Shown: positions 47,233-60,100 of the stretch, piece after piece
Layout of the letters: each line of letters opens with the position of its first letter
Numbering within the stretch: the stretch's first letter is position 1
Assembly (NCBI RefSeq): GCF_002776525.5
Contig: NC_045441.1
Span: forward strand, 110,017,440-110,081,439
Origin: Piliocolobus tephrosceles
Taxonomy: Eukaryota; Chordata; Mammalia; Primates; Cercopithecidae
DNA: 64,000 nucleotides
Direction of reading: 5' to 3'
Program-made: the position numbers and the translations under genes
The notes under the pieces: generated by a model
The model's input: only the letters and a program-made list of their open reading frames with translations
The model's database searches: none
Told to the model about the DNA's origin: nothing

Positions 47233-47703
47233 GGCCACATATTAGTTTGCTAGGGCTACCATAAAAAAATACCACAAATTTGGTGGCTTAAATAACAAGA
47301 ATTTATTATCTTACAGTTTTGGAGACTAGAAGTACAAGATCAAGGTGTTGGCAGGTTTGATTTCTTCTAAGGGCCATGAGGAAGAGCGTATCCCATGTCT
47401 TTCCCCTACCTTCTGGTGGTTTGCTAGAAATCCTTGGCATTCTTTGACTTGCAGAGGCATCACCCTGATCTCTGTTTTTATCTTCACATGGCGTTCTCCC
47501 TGTGTGCCTGTCTCTGAGTCCAGACTTCTTTACTATTAATATAAGGACACCAGTCATATTGGATTAGGGTCCACTCTAGTGACCTCATTGGAATGTTATT
47601 ACCTCTGTAAAGATTCTATCTCTAAATAAGGTTACATCCTTAGGTACTGGGGGTTAGGACTCAAACATACCTTTTTTTGGGGAAACACAGTTCAACCTGT
47701 AAC
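47233..47703 (-). mobile_element. Solo LTR, MLT1 type (ERVL-MaLR)
   Basis: On the minus strand it begins tgttacaggttgaactgtg and ends at ccctagcaaactaata. The + strand shows gtggcttaaataacaagaatttatt, cacatggcgttctccctgtgtg and ataaggacaccagtcatattgg. It is a solo LTR of an ancient endogenous retrovirus-like element with no internal coding region. Confidence 0.8.
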
Positions 47704-48339
47704 AATCAATAACAGTCTTTAGGAGCAGAATGAGATATGGAAGTAATTTGAAACCATAAAATATATACATGTAGGGAGTTAATCTATGAAACCTTTTGAA
47801 AGCCATATGTACCTCATGTATAGTGGTCCATAAATAGCATGGAGACATTGCAGAGGATGTTAAGGGATATGATACAGGAACAATCCAAGAGGGTCATAAG
47901 AAAAAGGACCTTTTGCTCTTGAGAGGACTGAAGAATGACTTTCCATTTATGAAATTTTGGTACATGTCCACTAAAAATAGGATGAAGGCCAAATGTTAGG
48001 AAGAATATTTTGATAATGGAGAAGGTTGCATATAAAAACATTTTATTGAGGAGAATTAAATAATGTTGCCTGGAAGTTTTAGGATGATCATCTTTAGGAC
48101 TCAGAAAAAGAGAAGAAACATTATTAAAGAATGGTCCCTGAACAAGTATAGACACCCTCACATTTGCATTGCATTTACTATAGAATTGAAAAATGTTCTG
48201 ACCTTCTTTTTTGGCTTTTAATATATTTGACTAGGAGTAAAGGCTAAGCAACACCTATTTGCAATGAGTGTCCTCGTGTGGGCTCTAAACATATCATGTT
48301 TGTGTAATTAATTAATTGACATTAATTTGTTCAATTTCT

Positions 48340-48700
48340 GCTCTGTCCCAGGCACTGAACAACATGATGGAGATAAAAGATAAATATTACACTTACATTG
48401 TCCTCAAGAAGTTAGTCTTCTGAGGGAAAGATATTAGCAAACAAACTGTAATGTCAATTATGTGCCATGTTCCATGCTGGGCACAGAGGATACAATAGTT
48501 TTAAAAAAACACAAGATCTATAAGGTGTTTCTTCTTGTGGACCTTACAGTCTAGGGTGTTTGGAAGTATGGGGGATTGGCAGACAAGTAAATATACATTT
48601 TGTGGTAAAGGCTCAGGTGGAAGAAGTACAGGATAGAATAGAGCACACCACAGGGAATTAATCTAGACTTCAGAGAGGCTCACACATACATAATTTATGT
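48340..48700 (+). repeat. Ancient LINE (L2/L3-like) fragment
   Basis: Diverged text such as caggcactgaacaacatgatg, tgtgccatgttccatgctgg and ccttacagtctaggg resembles the L2/L3 segment with caggcactgttctaggc. Orientation and family are tentative. Confidence 0.45.
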
Positions 48701-51251
48701 GTGACTATTTCAATGCATTTGAGGTTTCTTGGAAATAGAGGTTAGCTTTTATTTTAAGGAAGTTATCATTTTTTTTTTTTTTTAGTGTGATGTGGCTGGG
48801 CCAAAGATGCCATGTCCAGTGATGGTAATAGGAGAATCTTTTTAAAAATTAAGAGCCACCTAATAAATCAATAGTTCCATTCAGTGGGAGCTCCTGCAGA
48901 CTTAAAAAGAACAGAATCTGGCGCAACGTTTCCTTTAAAGTTCATTTTCCTAGAGTGTGAATGGAAGCAAGAGATTATAACATTTTGAGATCAAAAAAAA
49001 TTCTGAAATGCCTATAAAAATTATTATCTCCAAATTATCATGATTTGTGCTTTTAATGACCTGATTGCAAAGATGAACATTTTGAATTATTAAATTGCTT
49101 ATTAGGATTGGTTAATGAATCTATTCTTTTACTGTATGTTTTGCTATTGGAAAAAAATATCAACTTAAGTGTTTTGCAGACCTTTACTTAGGTATATGTT
49201 GCTTTTATGAAAAAAAAAAAAAGACGTAAATATTAAGTAAAAGGGATTTAAAGCAAGGTTTTTGCAGTAGAATCTTATTAATTCCTTGGTAAACTTTGAA
49301 CCAATTGTCTACGTTCTCTGCCTGTGTCTTGCTCCTTGCTTCTGTAATTCACTGTGGGAATGGGGGATTGTTAATCCAGGGGTGCTGTCCAATCCTGCCT
49401 CTCTCAAGTTTTGCTATTGATCTCCCTCCCAGTGATGATAAAGCTTCAAGAAAATGAAAGTGGCGTTAGTATTGGTCCTCAAACTCAAGAACAGGATGAA
49501 ACTTAAATTTTGAGTCATACAATTGTGTCTAGATACATTCCCTTGCTCCCCAAAAGGAGAAGTAAAGAAGATGCTAACTTTAATTTGTGGTACTCAGCAG
49601 TTTGTTTTCTTGAGGGTTAAGTAATAACAGTGGAAGAAAAAAAGGGTTAAAATGGCACCAAGAACCCAATTCCATGTTTAGTTTGAAAGTGGGAAATCAG
49701 CTACCACTGGGAAGTCTGAATCCAATGCCATGATGGTCTTTGAATCCTTCTGAGGAATAATCATGCATAGCCATAACATAACTATATAACAGAGCAGAGA
49801 ATATAAACAAATGAAGGTGAAGGAAAGATTAAGACAGATGAGAAAAATTCCAGAATTGACTGATCATTTTTGTCTGTTTAGATGATTTCAGGCGGAATCC
49901 TGGAGACCAGCTTTATCACAATTGAATTTTAAAAATCATCAGCTTTGCCATTGTGATGCAGCATCAGTTTCAGTATTATCCTTGGAGCATTAATTCTTAA
50001 TCATCTTCATCTTAGAACATTTTTGAGGTCACTTCTGGTCTCTCTTTCACCAATGAAGAAACAAATAAAAGTCCCCAAACTCTATCGGGTGGAATTACAC
50101 AGTATTTTTTTTAATTATTATTTTGGGAAAAGTTGATTCAAGGCAGTAACTTGCAAGCATTAGAAAGGATTTAATAAATAGTAATTTTTCTGTACACATA
50201 GTGAGAGGTCATTAAATCATTTGGTTGTTGAAAGTCATAAGGAAGTCTAGCATGCGCTTTGCCTGTAGTGGTTCATGCCAAGCAGATTCCTGACTCTACA
50301 GCCCAGAGCTTATCAGAGGATTTATGTCCCCAGAGAGAAATGTCACCTCCACCTTTCAATAAACACTTTAGCCGAGAAAAATCAAGTACTTTAATTCCAA
50401 ATCTTGAGTTAATTCCAGAATGACAACCATGGCTTGGAAAAATATGGGTATTTCTCTGTCAAAGGGCAGAGAAACCTAGTAGAGAGTGTTTACTTTGGGT
50501 CCTAGTGATGGTATCTGAACAAGCTAGGTGAACAAAGAGCCTCAATAAGGGATTTTGAGGTCTAGTAAAAGAGAGGAAATACCAAATAAATGGAATAATT
50601 ATAAAACAAATACCAGCAAAGTTAAATCAATATATCATGTGGTAGATATCCTTATATCACTCATGTCATGTCTATTTTGTTTCTATATTAGGCAGAAGAG
50701 AGGTGGAACTTGTTTTCCTTTTTCCCTCTCAGCTACAGATGGACATGCTTAAAACTGTTTCTCTGCTTCTGTTCTCTAAAATGTGATTGTCTAACAGTAA
50801 CAGTGATGACGTTTTAACAGTTGCACAAGTTTCTTTCTTTAAACTTTTAAAAATGTCAGCCAGTAACCCAGTGGCATTTCTACCATAAAATCTTAAGGCC
50901 AATTCATTTCCCCTCTTCCTTATTTTCTTGGTTTCAAATATATTTTTATTGCCAATGGAAATAAAAATCCTAAATTAGAGAGCAATGGTATCCCTTGTCC
51001 TGTGAATAAAGAGCTCCTAAATGTGAACTTATACAGGATGCAGCAATTTATAGGTAGTTAATCATTCTTCTTTCTAGCCAGTTGTTCCAGCTACAGTTTT
51101 ATGGCTCTTGTTAGTGGCTTCATTCCCAGATAGAATAAAAATCAAACCAAAATCATGGAAAGGCACTCTGAGGATGCTTCTCTAAAGTAGATGGGCATCA
51201 TCTATAAATCACAATGCTTTGTTTCTCCTGTTATCTTTCAAGATGGGTGGG

Positions 51252-51270
51252 ATTTTTTTTTTTTTTTTTG
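51252..51270. repeat. Poly(T) tract
   Basis: A run of about 19 T within intron 1 without an attached retroelement body. Confidence 0.85.
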
Positions 51271-51724
51271 TAGCATTGCTTATTATTGCCTCTCAAGTGC
51301 TTAAGTCTTTGAAATCCAAGTCATGTGAGTGAATTAGATACAGCTGTTGGAAGTGGCCTTTCAACACCAATGGTACACATTCCTTGGTTTCTTTACAATA
51401 CTATTGCTCTTACAACTTTTTATCTGAAGTCATAAATTCATAGTTGTCCCAAAAGTTAAGTTCCGTGCTTCTAGAGGACAGAAAATAGACAATTTACACA
51501 ACTCATGGTGCATGTCACCAGTCCTTAGATCTTCTCATGAGCTATGCATGAAATCTTAACTCACTTGCTGTAGCCACCAGCCATTAACATATTTGAAAGA
51601 CCTTAGTGTATCAAAGCCACTATAATGAAAATTTTGATTTCACCCGTTCTAGGAGTGAAAAATCAAATGTTTAGTAAAACTTTCTAAAATTAACACTGAC
51701 AGTTGATTTCTGTATGCTGTTGTT

Positions 51725-52760
51725 CTTAATAATAACTTTATTGAGATATAATTCATATTCAAAACAACTTACCCATTTAAAGCATACAATTCAATGATTT
51801 TTTTTTTAGTATATTCAAAGAGTTGTCCATCACCATAATCAATTTTAGAACACTTTCATCACTGCAGAAAGAAACTCCATTCCTATTAGCAGTCATTCCT
51901 TATTCCAAATCCCCCTACTCGCCCTAGACAACTACAAATGTACTTTCCATCTCTATAGATTTGCCTATTCTGGAAATTTTATGTAAATAGAACAAAGTGT
52001 TCTTTTGTGACTGGCTTGTTCCACTTAGCATATTTTTTTTTAAAGATTCATCCCTGTTGTAGCATGTATCAGTGCATCATTCTTTTTTTTTTTTTTTAGA
52101 GACAGGGCTTTGCTCTGTTGCCCAGGTTGGAATGTGCAGTGGCATGATCATGGGTCACTGTAGCCTTGAAGTCATGGGCTAAAGCGATCCTCCCACCTCA
52201 GTCTCCCGAGTAGCTGAGACTACAGGCATGCACCACCATGACTGGCTAATTTATAATTTTTTCTAGAGACAGGGTCTTGCTATGTTGTCCAGGCTGGTCT
52301 CAAACTCCAGGGCTCAAGTGGTCCTCCTGCCACAGCATCCTAAAGTGCTGGGATTATAGGTGTAAGCCACAGCACCTGGCTTGCATCGTTCTTTTTATTA
52401 GTGAATAATATTCCATTTGTAAGAATATGTATTTTATTTATCCTTTCCCCAGTTGATAGATATTTCGAGTGTTCCTAATTCTTGTCTATTATAAATAATG
52501 CTCTATGAACATTTGTGTACAAGTTTTTGTGCAGACATACATTTTCCTTTCTTTTGGGCATATACCTATGAGTGTAATTGGTGGGCCATATAGTAACTTT
52601 ATGTTTAATCTTTTGAGGATTTTTCAAACTGTTTTCCAAAGTGGCTGCATCATTTTAAATTCCTTCCATCATTGTGTGAGGGTTTCAATTTCTCCACATA
52701 TTTGCAACACTTACTATTATCTACATTTAAAAATTACAGCCATCCTACTGAGTATGAAGT
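51725..52760 (-). repeat. L1M 3' part, split by an Alu
   Basis: Old L1 in reverse: tttattgagatataattcat, gtccatcaccataatcaat, tgtgactggcttgttccac, tgttgtagcatgtatcag. After the Alu, gtgaataatattccatttg and gtggctgcatcattttaaat follow. ORF2 is decayed. Confidence 0.85.
52087..52381 (-). repeat. AluJ inserted in L1M
   Basis: Reverse old Alu from agagacagggctttgctctg to taagccacagcacctggc. Flanked by tgcatcattcttttt (about 52,073) and tgcatcgttcttttt (about 52,383). Confidence 0.93.
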
Positions 52761-52805
52761 GTCTTTTCCAATGAGTCCCCTCTTTCCTCTGCCTGCCTTC
52801 AATGT

Positions 52806-52824
52806 TTTTTTTTTTTTTTTTTTT
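52806..52824. repeat. Poly(T) tract
   Basis: About 19 T following caatg, with no Alu body attached. Confidence 0.85.
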
Positions 52825-53418
52825 GGGTTAGGATTATCCAGATTGTGTGACCTATTTCAAACTCATGGCAAGTACATTGGATGATGAGAAAATTTCTAAC
52901 GTATTTGAATTTGTCTATACAAATTAATTTAGAGTAATCTCTATTTAGTTCCTCAAGTGTTAATTATTTCATGCAAAAAGGAAAAAGTCTATTAGTCTTT
53001 AAGTGTATTAATATGTCTATTTGGGAGAAGTGTCATGCAACTAGTGGTTTGAATTTGCTGTTTTATTTTATTTGCCTAGTCAAATAAAAAGTAATGTTAA
53101 ATACATGGAAGCATGGTTGTTTTCTACACTAAAAATCATTTTAACTTGAAAAGATCCGATATCCATGACCTTCATCTGAAGTTTTGGCAGATGAAAATGT
53201 CAGATGCCTCTGTTGGATTAATAAAAGGCAAATGTCAAATTGAAAAATGAGTATAAGCTTTAATTATATGACTTTAGGAGGGTATGTTATGAAAATCAAA
53301 GCTTTAATAGTGATTATAACTGGCAAGTTCTTTTTTTTTTTATAAGGAATTACAAGTCACTGTATACAAAAATTAGAAGTTTTGTCCTAAGAAATGAAAT
53401 TTACTAAATATAGTTTCA

Positions 53419-53438
53419 TCTCTCTCTCTCTCTCTCTG
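53419..53438. repeat. (TC)n microsatellite
   Basis: Ten TC dinucleotides, then gtatgtgtat. Confidence 0.92.
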
Positions 53439-53654
53439 TATGTGTATAAAAAGTCAAATGATAGGGCTTTTCTTGAATAAAATCTGAAATCTCTTATAGT
53501 TAAGTGAACAGAACAGTGTATCTAGGATGCTAGACTTTTTTTTCAAAGTTAATGTAAAACTTATAAATAGTAAAATCTGTATGCCTTAGGGAATCTCTGT
53601 CTGCTACCCCATAATGAATGATTAATTAATTTCTGTTAGAAATAGCCAGGACTA

Positions 53655-53810
53655 GGCTGGGTGTGGTGGCTCATGCCTGTAATTCCAGGACTTTGGGAGA
53701 CCAAGGCAGGAGGATCTCTCAAGCCCAGGAATTTGCAACCAGCTTGGGCAGGCTGATGAGATCCTATCTCTACAAAAACAAACAAACAAACAAATGACAA
53801 TAAGAAAGAA
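53655..53810 (+). repeat. Free left Alu monomer (FLAM type)
   Basis: ggctgggtgtggtggctcatgcc runs to a single-arm end with a (CAAA)n tail near 53,776-53,795. Imperfect flanking duplication agaaatagccaggact / agaagtagccggagct. Confidence 0.88.
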
Positions 53811-54180
53811 AGAAGTAGCCGGAGCTTTGAACAAAATTTCTAAGTAGACTAATGTACAAGTCCGTTGTCAATATGTAGTGGCTGGTTATGAATGGAGGAG
53901 AAGGATAAGATGAACTAGAGGTGAGAGGAGAAGACAGCAGGAGCAAGTGAAAGGCAGAGCCAAGTTTATTGCTGTTTGGTTATTCCAGGTGTGTCTGCTT
54001 TGTCTCATGCAACACCTGGATGATCATTGATTTCTAGTGGAAGAAATGCTGAAGTAAAAATCCTGACTGTGCATTTGAAAATTCTAGGTTTAATATACTC
54101 AGGGTTTTTCAAAAGGAAGGGTGGCTGGAGTTTTGCACTAACTAATATTTCATAAAGTGTGTAAGTATATATGTCTGGGT

Positions 54181-54204
54181 TTTTTTTTTTTTTTTTTTTT
54201 TTTT
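54181..54204. repeat. Poly(T) tract
   Basis: About 24 T in intron 1, not attached to a recognisable retroelement. Confidence 0.88.
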
Positions 54205-55112
54205 GTATTTCTAAGACTGGCCTGAGGTAGACATGGAGAATTCCTTGATGGGACATAATTTTCATTCAATTTTATTGATTTAACGTCACAAAATAAAATA
54301 TATCCTTAAGATGACTCTGTGGCCATTGTTGGGCAGCGTGAGCGTAATGGATTTTAATTATCATAATTTACCTTAAACCCAATTTCTATTTCAGGATATA
54401 AGTAGAAGTTTATTCTAGTGAATCTTCCAGGAACTACTAAATAATACTAATAATTATGGATGGTGAACTTAAGTCTTTATATTACTGAATTTGTTTGGTT
54501 TGATCATGCTAGGCTATGGCATTCTTGCTAATCAAAACTATGTGTCATGGTGTAACATAACTTATTAAAATGGGCACAGATAACACAGGAAGCTTTTTAT
54601 AAAAGCAACTCACAAATTGTGTTATTTGAAATGGACTGGCTATTTATGGAAATGATCACTGGGTTGTAGATATGGATCAAAAGAGTTATATTTACATTTT
54701 GTAAAATACCTTGAGGAGATTTATTTTTAAATTTCTTGAAAATGCCTTTTTTTGTATGGTATTGACAGTGAAATTCTGCTGATTTGTAAATATAGTGTCA
54801 TATTTTAATAATTTCAAACACATTGGAAATGCAGAATTTATTAATAGTGGGAGCACATTTTCCTTTTTACTAAATGTTCTACAGGTTCTTTTCTTTCCAT
54901 CCACACACAGTGCCATTACCCTCATTCTAAGCCTTTCAAACATCTGGAAGTAAGTGATCTGCTGCACTTAGCTCTTTCCAGCTGAGCTGATTGTTAAATT
55001 TTCAGAAAATTTTGTGAGCTAATTGTTAAACATGGCCATTATTAAAAATTAAATTATTTCAACTTCTAATTACATAAGTTATATTAAAACAAAAGTATTA
55101 AAAACTCAAACG

Positions 55113-55432
55113 TTGGCTGGCTAGGCGCAGTGGCTCACGCCTATAATCCCAGCACTTTGGGAGACCAAGGCGGGCGGATCGCCTGAGGTCAGGGGTTCAA
55201 GACCAGCCTAACCAACATGGAGAAACCCTGTCTCTACTAAAAATATAAAAAAATAGCCGGGTGTGGTGCTGCATGCCTGTAATCCCAGCTACTTGGGAGA
55301 CTGAGGCAGCAGAATTCCTTGAACCCAGAAGGTGGAGGTTGTAGTGAGCCGAGATTGTGCCATTGTACTCCAGCTTGGGCAATAAGAGTGAAACTCTGTC
55401 TCAAAAAAAAAAAAAAAAAAAGAAAAGAAAAA
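55113..55432 (+). repeat. AluS in intron 1
   Basis: Full dimer with an A tail of about 19 then agaaaagaaaa. Flanked by aaaactcaaacgtt and aaaacctcaaaagtt, an imperfect target-site duplication. Confidence 0.95.
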
Positions 55433-57848
55433 CCTCAAAAGTTATCACTTCCTAATTATTTTACATTTTACTATTATCTATGCTATTAAGGTTATTTCCC
55501 TTCATTGTATTTGAAAGGTGGACTGTGGACTGTATTCTATTGTGCTTTCATTGTACTATATTCTAATATGCAACTGTGTATCCTTTCCCAACTCTGTGTT
55601 CAACGACTTTATATTTGGTTGCTTGAAAATGGTGATGATGAGCGTATTTACATCATAGAAATTGGCAAATGCCATAAGTCAGTTTTTGTTTTTGTTTTCC
55701 GGAGAGGGCATTGTTAAATATTTGCCTGCATGCAACACCGCTACATGCAGTCTGCTATTTTTTGTTCTTTCTGCTTTCTGTCTAGCAAAACCCAGCATAC
55801 TAAATTTTCTTAAATAAGGAAAGCTGAACATGGTAAAAGAATGAATGAAGTCAGAAGAATGTGGAAAAATCTAGTCTTTGCCATTTAGTCCAGTTTAGCA
55901 TCTCTAAGCTTCCATTTGTTTATCTGTAAAATTGGGCAATGATCCCTTTTTGTTCTACCCATTTAAGAAGATTTTCAAAAGAAAACCACAACCTGCTCAT
56001 GTTTATGAAGGCACTTTGGAAAGCGCTAAATACGCAGTTTTTTATTAGTAGTAAACACTTACTTCACCTTTTCACTTCTTGATTTTAGTTTACAAGGACT
56101 CATAATCTAAATTATATCGTAAATTGCTGTCCCAGATTTTTTTACAGCCTAACTGCCACCTATATGTTTGACTTTCCTTCTGTTCTTTATGTTAGATACT
56201 GGGATGGTATGCACCAAGTGGGTGTGCCATCACTTTCTCAGACGATGCCCACTGAAGACCCTGCATGATCATAGCATGCATTTTCCTGCTGTATTCATAC
56301 TGGCCTCAAGTATTTTCATTATTGCTCTCCAGGAAAAATTACAAATGAATCAAACTGGGCAATGAAGACTAAACCTAATTATCACTCTTTGTTAAAGACA
56401 GCTCTTGTTAAAATGCAGATATTGCAAATTAATGGAAAAAAATGCCATAGTAAACCATAATCACTCATTAATAGCTTTGTAAGGAATAATTGATGAAGTT
56501 ACTTGACCTTAGAGCCCTAATTCAGTTAAGTTTTAATGAAGGACAAGTTGTAGAGATATCAGGAACCCAGGGCAGGCACCTACTGAAGAAGTTCCAGACC
56601 AAGGAAGTATAAAGAAGGACCTGGACCCTTAGGGTGGGAGCAATGAGGTTGGACATGAGGGCCACCTGCAAGGTTTTGCCCCAGAACAGTGTCAAAATGT
56701 TTGCATTTGGCATAGCCCTTTCTCTTTTTGTTCTGAATGGCTTTGCTAGAATATTTTTTCTATTATGAATTTATCTTGCTTCTCAGATATTGCTAAAGCA
56801 CTCCCTTTTGATTTTTGGTGCTTTTGATACATTACCAAATAAGGTCTGAATGACACCAAATTTTAGAATTCTCCAGAGAAAAGAAAGTGAGGGAAAAAGC
56901 ATAGGTTTGGGACTCACTAAATCCCAGTTCAATTCCTTTCTTTAATAAATACACAAAATTTTACCTGAGAAAGCTCTCATGCTCTCAATTTTAATTAGAA
57001 ATTTCTCTTTGTACATGATTGATTTCACAATCCCTCTTCTGCCTCCTCTTCCATTTTCTTCTTTCTAGATTTTCCTATCTTTATGAAGATTGTTCAGCCT
57101 TATCCTTAATAGTTAGAAACAATACTTTTGAAAAATCACTAGAGTATCCTGCATAGTGATTTCCCATGCCAACTTTACTCATTTCCATTATAAATTATTA
57201 TTTATTGATGCCTAGAGGGCAGATGAGTGTAGCTGCTATGGAGTGACGAGACAAAACATAAGAAAGTTATGATCCTACCTTCAAGTAATGATTCAGACAT
57301 GATAATTAAGTCAACAAATTGATAGAAACTAGTCACTAACTCTCTGGCTATAGTCAGTTCCTTCAACGAATAGCTCATTAGTGAGTATGCTGTGTTATAG
57401 TAACAAAATTATATAAGGCTTTTGATTAAGTGTTGATTAAGTGCCTGTCTTATTTAGAGTTCATTTTATATTTGAAATGGAAGAGGCTGGACCTCAGCAA
57501 TTTGGTATAAACTGCTAGTATATGATTATTTGGGGGCAGTTATTTTTTAAAGAATCATTTAAATATGGAATGTTTAGCAATTTGTTTTTTTCCCCTGAGA
57601 AAAGCCATACCATTATTCCCAATCCCTTTGACAAAGTGTCAGTCATGTTAGTTCAGAGATATTGATGTTTTATACAGGTGTACCCTGTAAGAAATGAAGC
57701 CTGGTATTTACAGAAATTGACTTATTTTATTCTCATATTTACGTGTACATAATTTTTCACATGCCAGAAAATTTGAATGGTATCAGATTCTAAATCTGTA
57801 TTGGAGACCAAATCAAGTGAATATCTGTTCCTTCTCTCTTTATTTTAG

Positions 57849-57959
57849 CTGGACCAGACCAATTTTGAGGAAAGGATACAGACAGCGCCTGGAATCGTCA
57901 GATATATACCAAATCCCTTCTGCTGATTCTGCTGACTATCTATCTGAAAAATTGGAAAG
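57849..57959 (+). CDS. CFTR: CFTR exon 2 (end of codon 18 to first two bases of codon 55)
   Basis: The 111-base exon begins after a pyrimidine-rich tract ending in ttttag at 57,848 and ends ...GAAAG before GT at 57,960. It completes Ser18 and reads W19 through E54, then the first two bases of R55. Recognisable CFTR residues include R31, D36 and S50. The segment is the central lasso motif. Compared with the human protein as I recall it there are three substitutions: L34S (TTG to TCG), V43A (GTT to GCT) and N48Y (AAT to TAT). The first swaps a hydrophobic for a polar residue. The frame continues cleanly into exon 3. Confidence 0.98.
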
Positions 57960-58073
57960 GTATATTCATGTACATTGTTTAGTTGAAGAGAAAAATTCAT
58001 ATTATTAATTATTTAGAGAACAGAAAGCAAGCATATTGAAACGTATTGTAGGTTTAATTCTTATATTTAAAAA

Positions 58074-58372
58074 TAGGAGCCGTTACTGACTAATGCCTGC
58101 AATCCCAACTACTTGGGAGGCCAAGATGAGAGGATTGCTTGAGACCAGGAGTTTGAGACCAGCCTGGGCAACACAGCAAGATCTTATCTCTACACAAAAT
58201 AAAAAAGTTAGCTGGGAATGGTAGTGCACGCTTGTATTCCCAGCTACTCAGGAGGCTGAAGCAGGAGGATTACTTGAGCCCAGAAGTTCGAGGTTGCAGT
58301 GAGCTATGATTGTGCCACTTCAGCCTGGGTGACAGAGCAAGACCCTCTCTCTCTCTAAAAAAAAAAAAAAAG
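58074..58372 (+). repeat. AluJ in intron 2
   Basis: An old Alu with a degraded left end (aggagccgttactgactaatgcctg), gagaccaggagtttgagacc and a (CT)n-A tail. Confidence 0.92.
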
Positions 58373-58639
58373 GACCATCTCATCTTTAAACAATAAAATT
58401 ATAAAAGAAAAATAATCAGTTTCCTGAGAAATGATTTTTTTTTTCCTGGAAAATACACATGCGATTTCAGATAATGTATCTCATTAGAGACCATGAGATG
58501 GATTTTGTGAAAACTAAAGTAACACCATTATGAAGTAAATTGTGTATATTTGCTTTCAAAATCTTTGTATTTGAATACAAATGTACTCCCTGGGAAGTCT
58601 TAAGCTAATGACTACTGGCTATTGAACAAATGTAAAGAA

Positions 58640-58835
58640 TTGTGTATTTTTGAGTACCTATTACATGCCAGGTAGAATATCTTCTCTCAGCCACTCTGAG
58701 TGGAGAGCATGATTATCTCCATTTTATAGAAAAGCAAACTGAGGCTCAGAGAGATGGTATGCCTTGCCAGTTAGTGAATGATGGAACCATGATTCCAGCT
58801 GAGGTCTGTATTGCCTTGCTCTCTAGGAATGGTAG
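58640..58835 (-). repeat. MIR SINE
   Basis: Reverse MIR: tgagtacctattacatgccagg, tctccattttatagaaaagc, actgaggctcagagagatgg. Confidence 0.88.
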
Positions 58836-58869
58836 TCCCCACCATAAAGAATTTCTCAATTTCCTTTCC

Positions 58870-59335
58870 AATCAAAAGGTTAAGACCCTTTTGATTGCCA
58901 GTGACAGAAACCCAATTAACTAGCTTAAGTAAATAAAAAGAAGGAGTTTATTGGCTCATGAAGCCTGAACTATGTGAAGACCTAGGTAGAGAACTGGCCT
59001 TAGGAACTCAATGGGACCAAGGGCTCAAATGCCACCTGGTGGCATTTGCCTTATGCTGGTTTTATTTTCTCAGACCGTACCAGCTTTCTACATAAAGTGG
59101 ATCCTCGGTTAGAACTCTTCGCTCCTATCTTTAAGGACCTTGAAAGAAGGAGCCCTTTGTCCTTGGCTAAATGTGAAAAATCCCAGAGACTCTTGAGTCA
59201 CAATGCTTACCCCTTGGGCCACTGATAGTCTAAAATGAGCTAGGCTGAGTCTTGTGCCAATAGCACAGGCTTGATGCCATGTAAAGGGAGAGTGAGTAGG
59301 GATGAAAGGTAAGACATAGCTAATAAATTGTTGTA
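58870..59335 (-). repeat. Unassigned old dispersed repeat
   Basis: cagtgacagaaacccaattaac, aggagtttattggctcatg and tgggaccaagggctcaaatg recall a known mammalian repeat family that I cannot name. There is no coding content. Confidence 0.4.
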
Positions 59336-59599
59336 CCAAGTAAAAACATTGAGTTGACTTGCAATTTGTTTCTTTTAATTAAATTCATTTCTTTTTTTTG
59401 GCATTTTGAAGACAAAGTAAGATACTAAACTTTATTTTTATTGATTTTTATTCAAAGAATTAAGCTAGTAGGAGTAGCAGATTCACACTTCTAAGATCAA
59501 GGGCCAGCTTCTATTAATGAACACTTGGTGTGTGCAAGTGCCATGAGGTAGGGATACTTTGTTTTGTTTTTTATTTTTTATTGGGTTTGATCTCTTTTG

Positions 59600-59690
59600 T
59601 TTGTGATGTATCCCCAAGTGTCTAGAATAGGACCTGGCATATGGTATATACTCAATAAGTATTTGTCGAATGAATCCATGATTGAAGGTG
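59600..59690 (+). repeat. L2 3' tail
   Basis: tgtatccccaagtgtctagaatagg followed by ctggcatatggtatatactc and aataagtatttgtcgaatg, the classic L2 terminus. Confidence 0.85.
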
Positions 59691-59808
59691 AAATGGCTAG
59701 CGTTAACACAGAAACCTGTAGCATTGCTGGAGAGATAATATATAAAACATAATCCATTGCAGGTATATTGACAAGTTCAAAATAATATAATGGATATTGA
59801 ATATCTAA

Positions 59809-60100
59809 GTTTTTGTTGTTGAGACAGAGTCTCGCTCTGTTGCCCAGGCTGCAGTGCAATGGTACGATTTCGGCTCACTGCAACCTCCACCTCCCGGGTT
59901 CAAGTGATTCTCCTGCCTCAGCCTCTTGAGTTGCTGGGTTTACAGGCACCTGCCACAATGCCTGGCTAATTTTTGTATTTTAGTAGAGGTGGGGTTTTGC
60001 CATGTTGGCTAGTCTGGTCTTGAACTCGTGACCTCAAGTGATCTCCCACCTCGGCCTCCCAAAATGCTGGGATTATAGGTGTGAGCCACCATGCCTGGCT
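59809..60100 (-). repeat. AluSx-like in intron 2
   Basis: Reverse full dimer. Exact duplication ttgaatatctaa at 59,797-59,808 and 60,101-60,112. Confidence 0.95.

Larger units (their letters stand above)
35713..57848 (+). other. CFTR: CFTR intron 1 (22.1 kb)
   Basis: Donor CAG|GTGAGA and acceptor ttttag|C bound this intron. It is somewhat shorter than human intron 1 (about 24 kb, from memory). The repeats in it are listed individually. The stretches 36,156-36,390, 37,621-39,170, 39,480-41,980, 42,830-43,640, 44,165-45,920, 48,700-51,720 and 53,800-55,110 are AT-rich with no repeat or coding signal I recognise, apart from small simple repeats. A known enhancer lies about 10 kb into the human intron. 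Confidence 0.95.
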
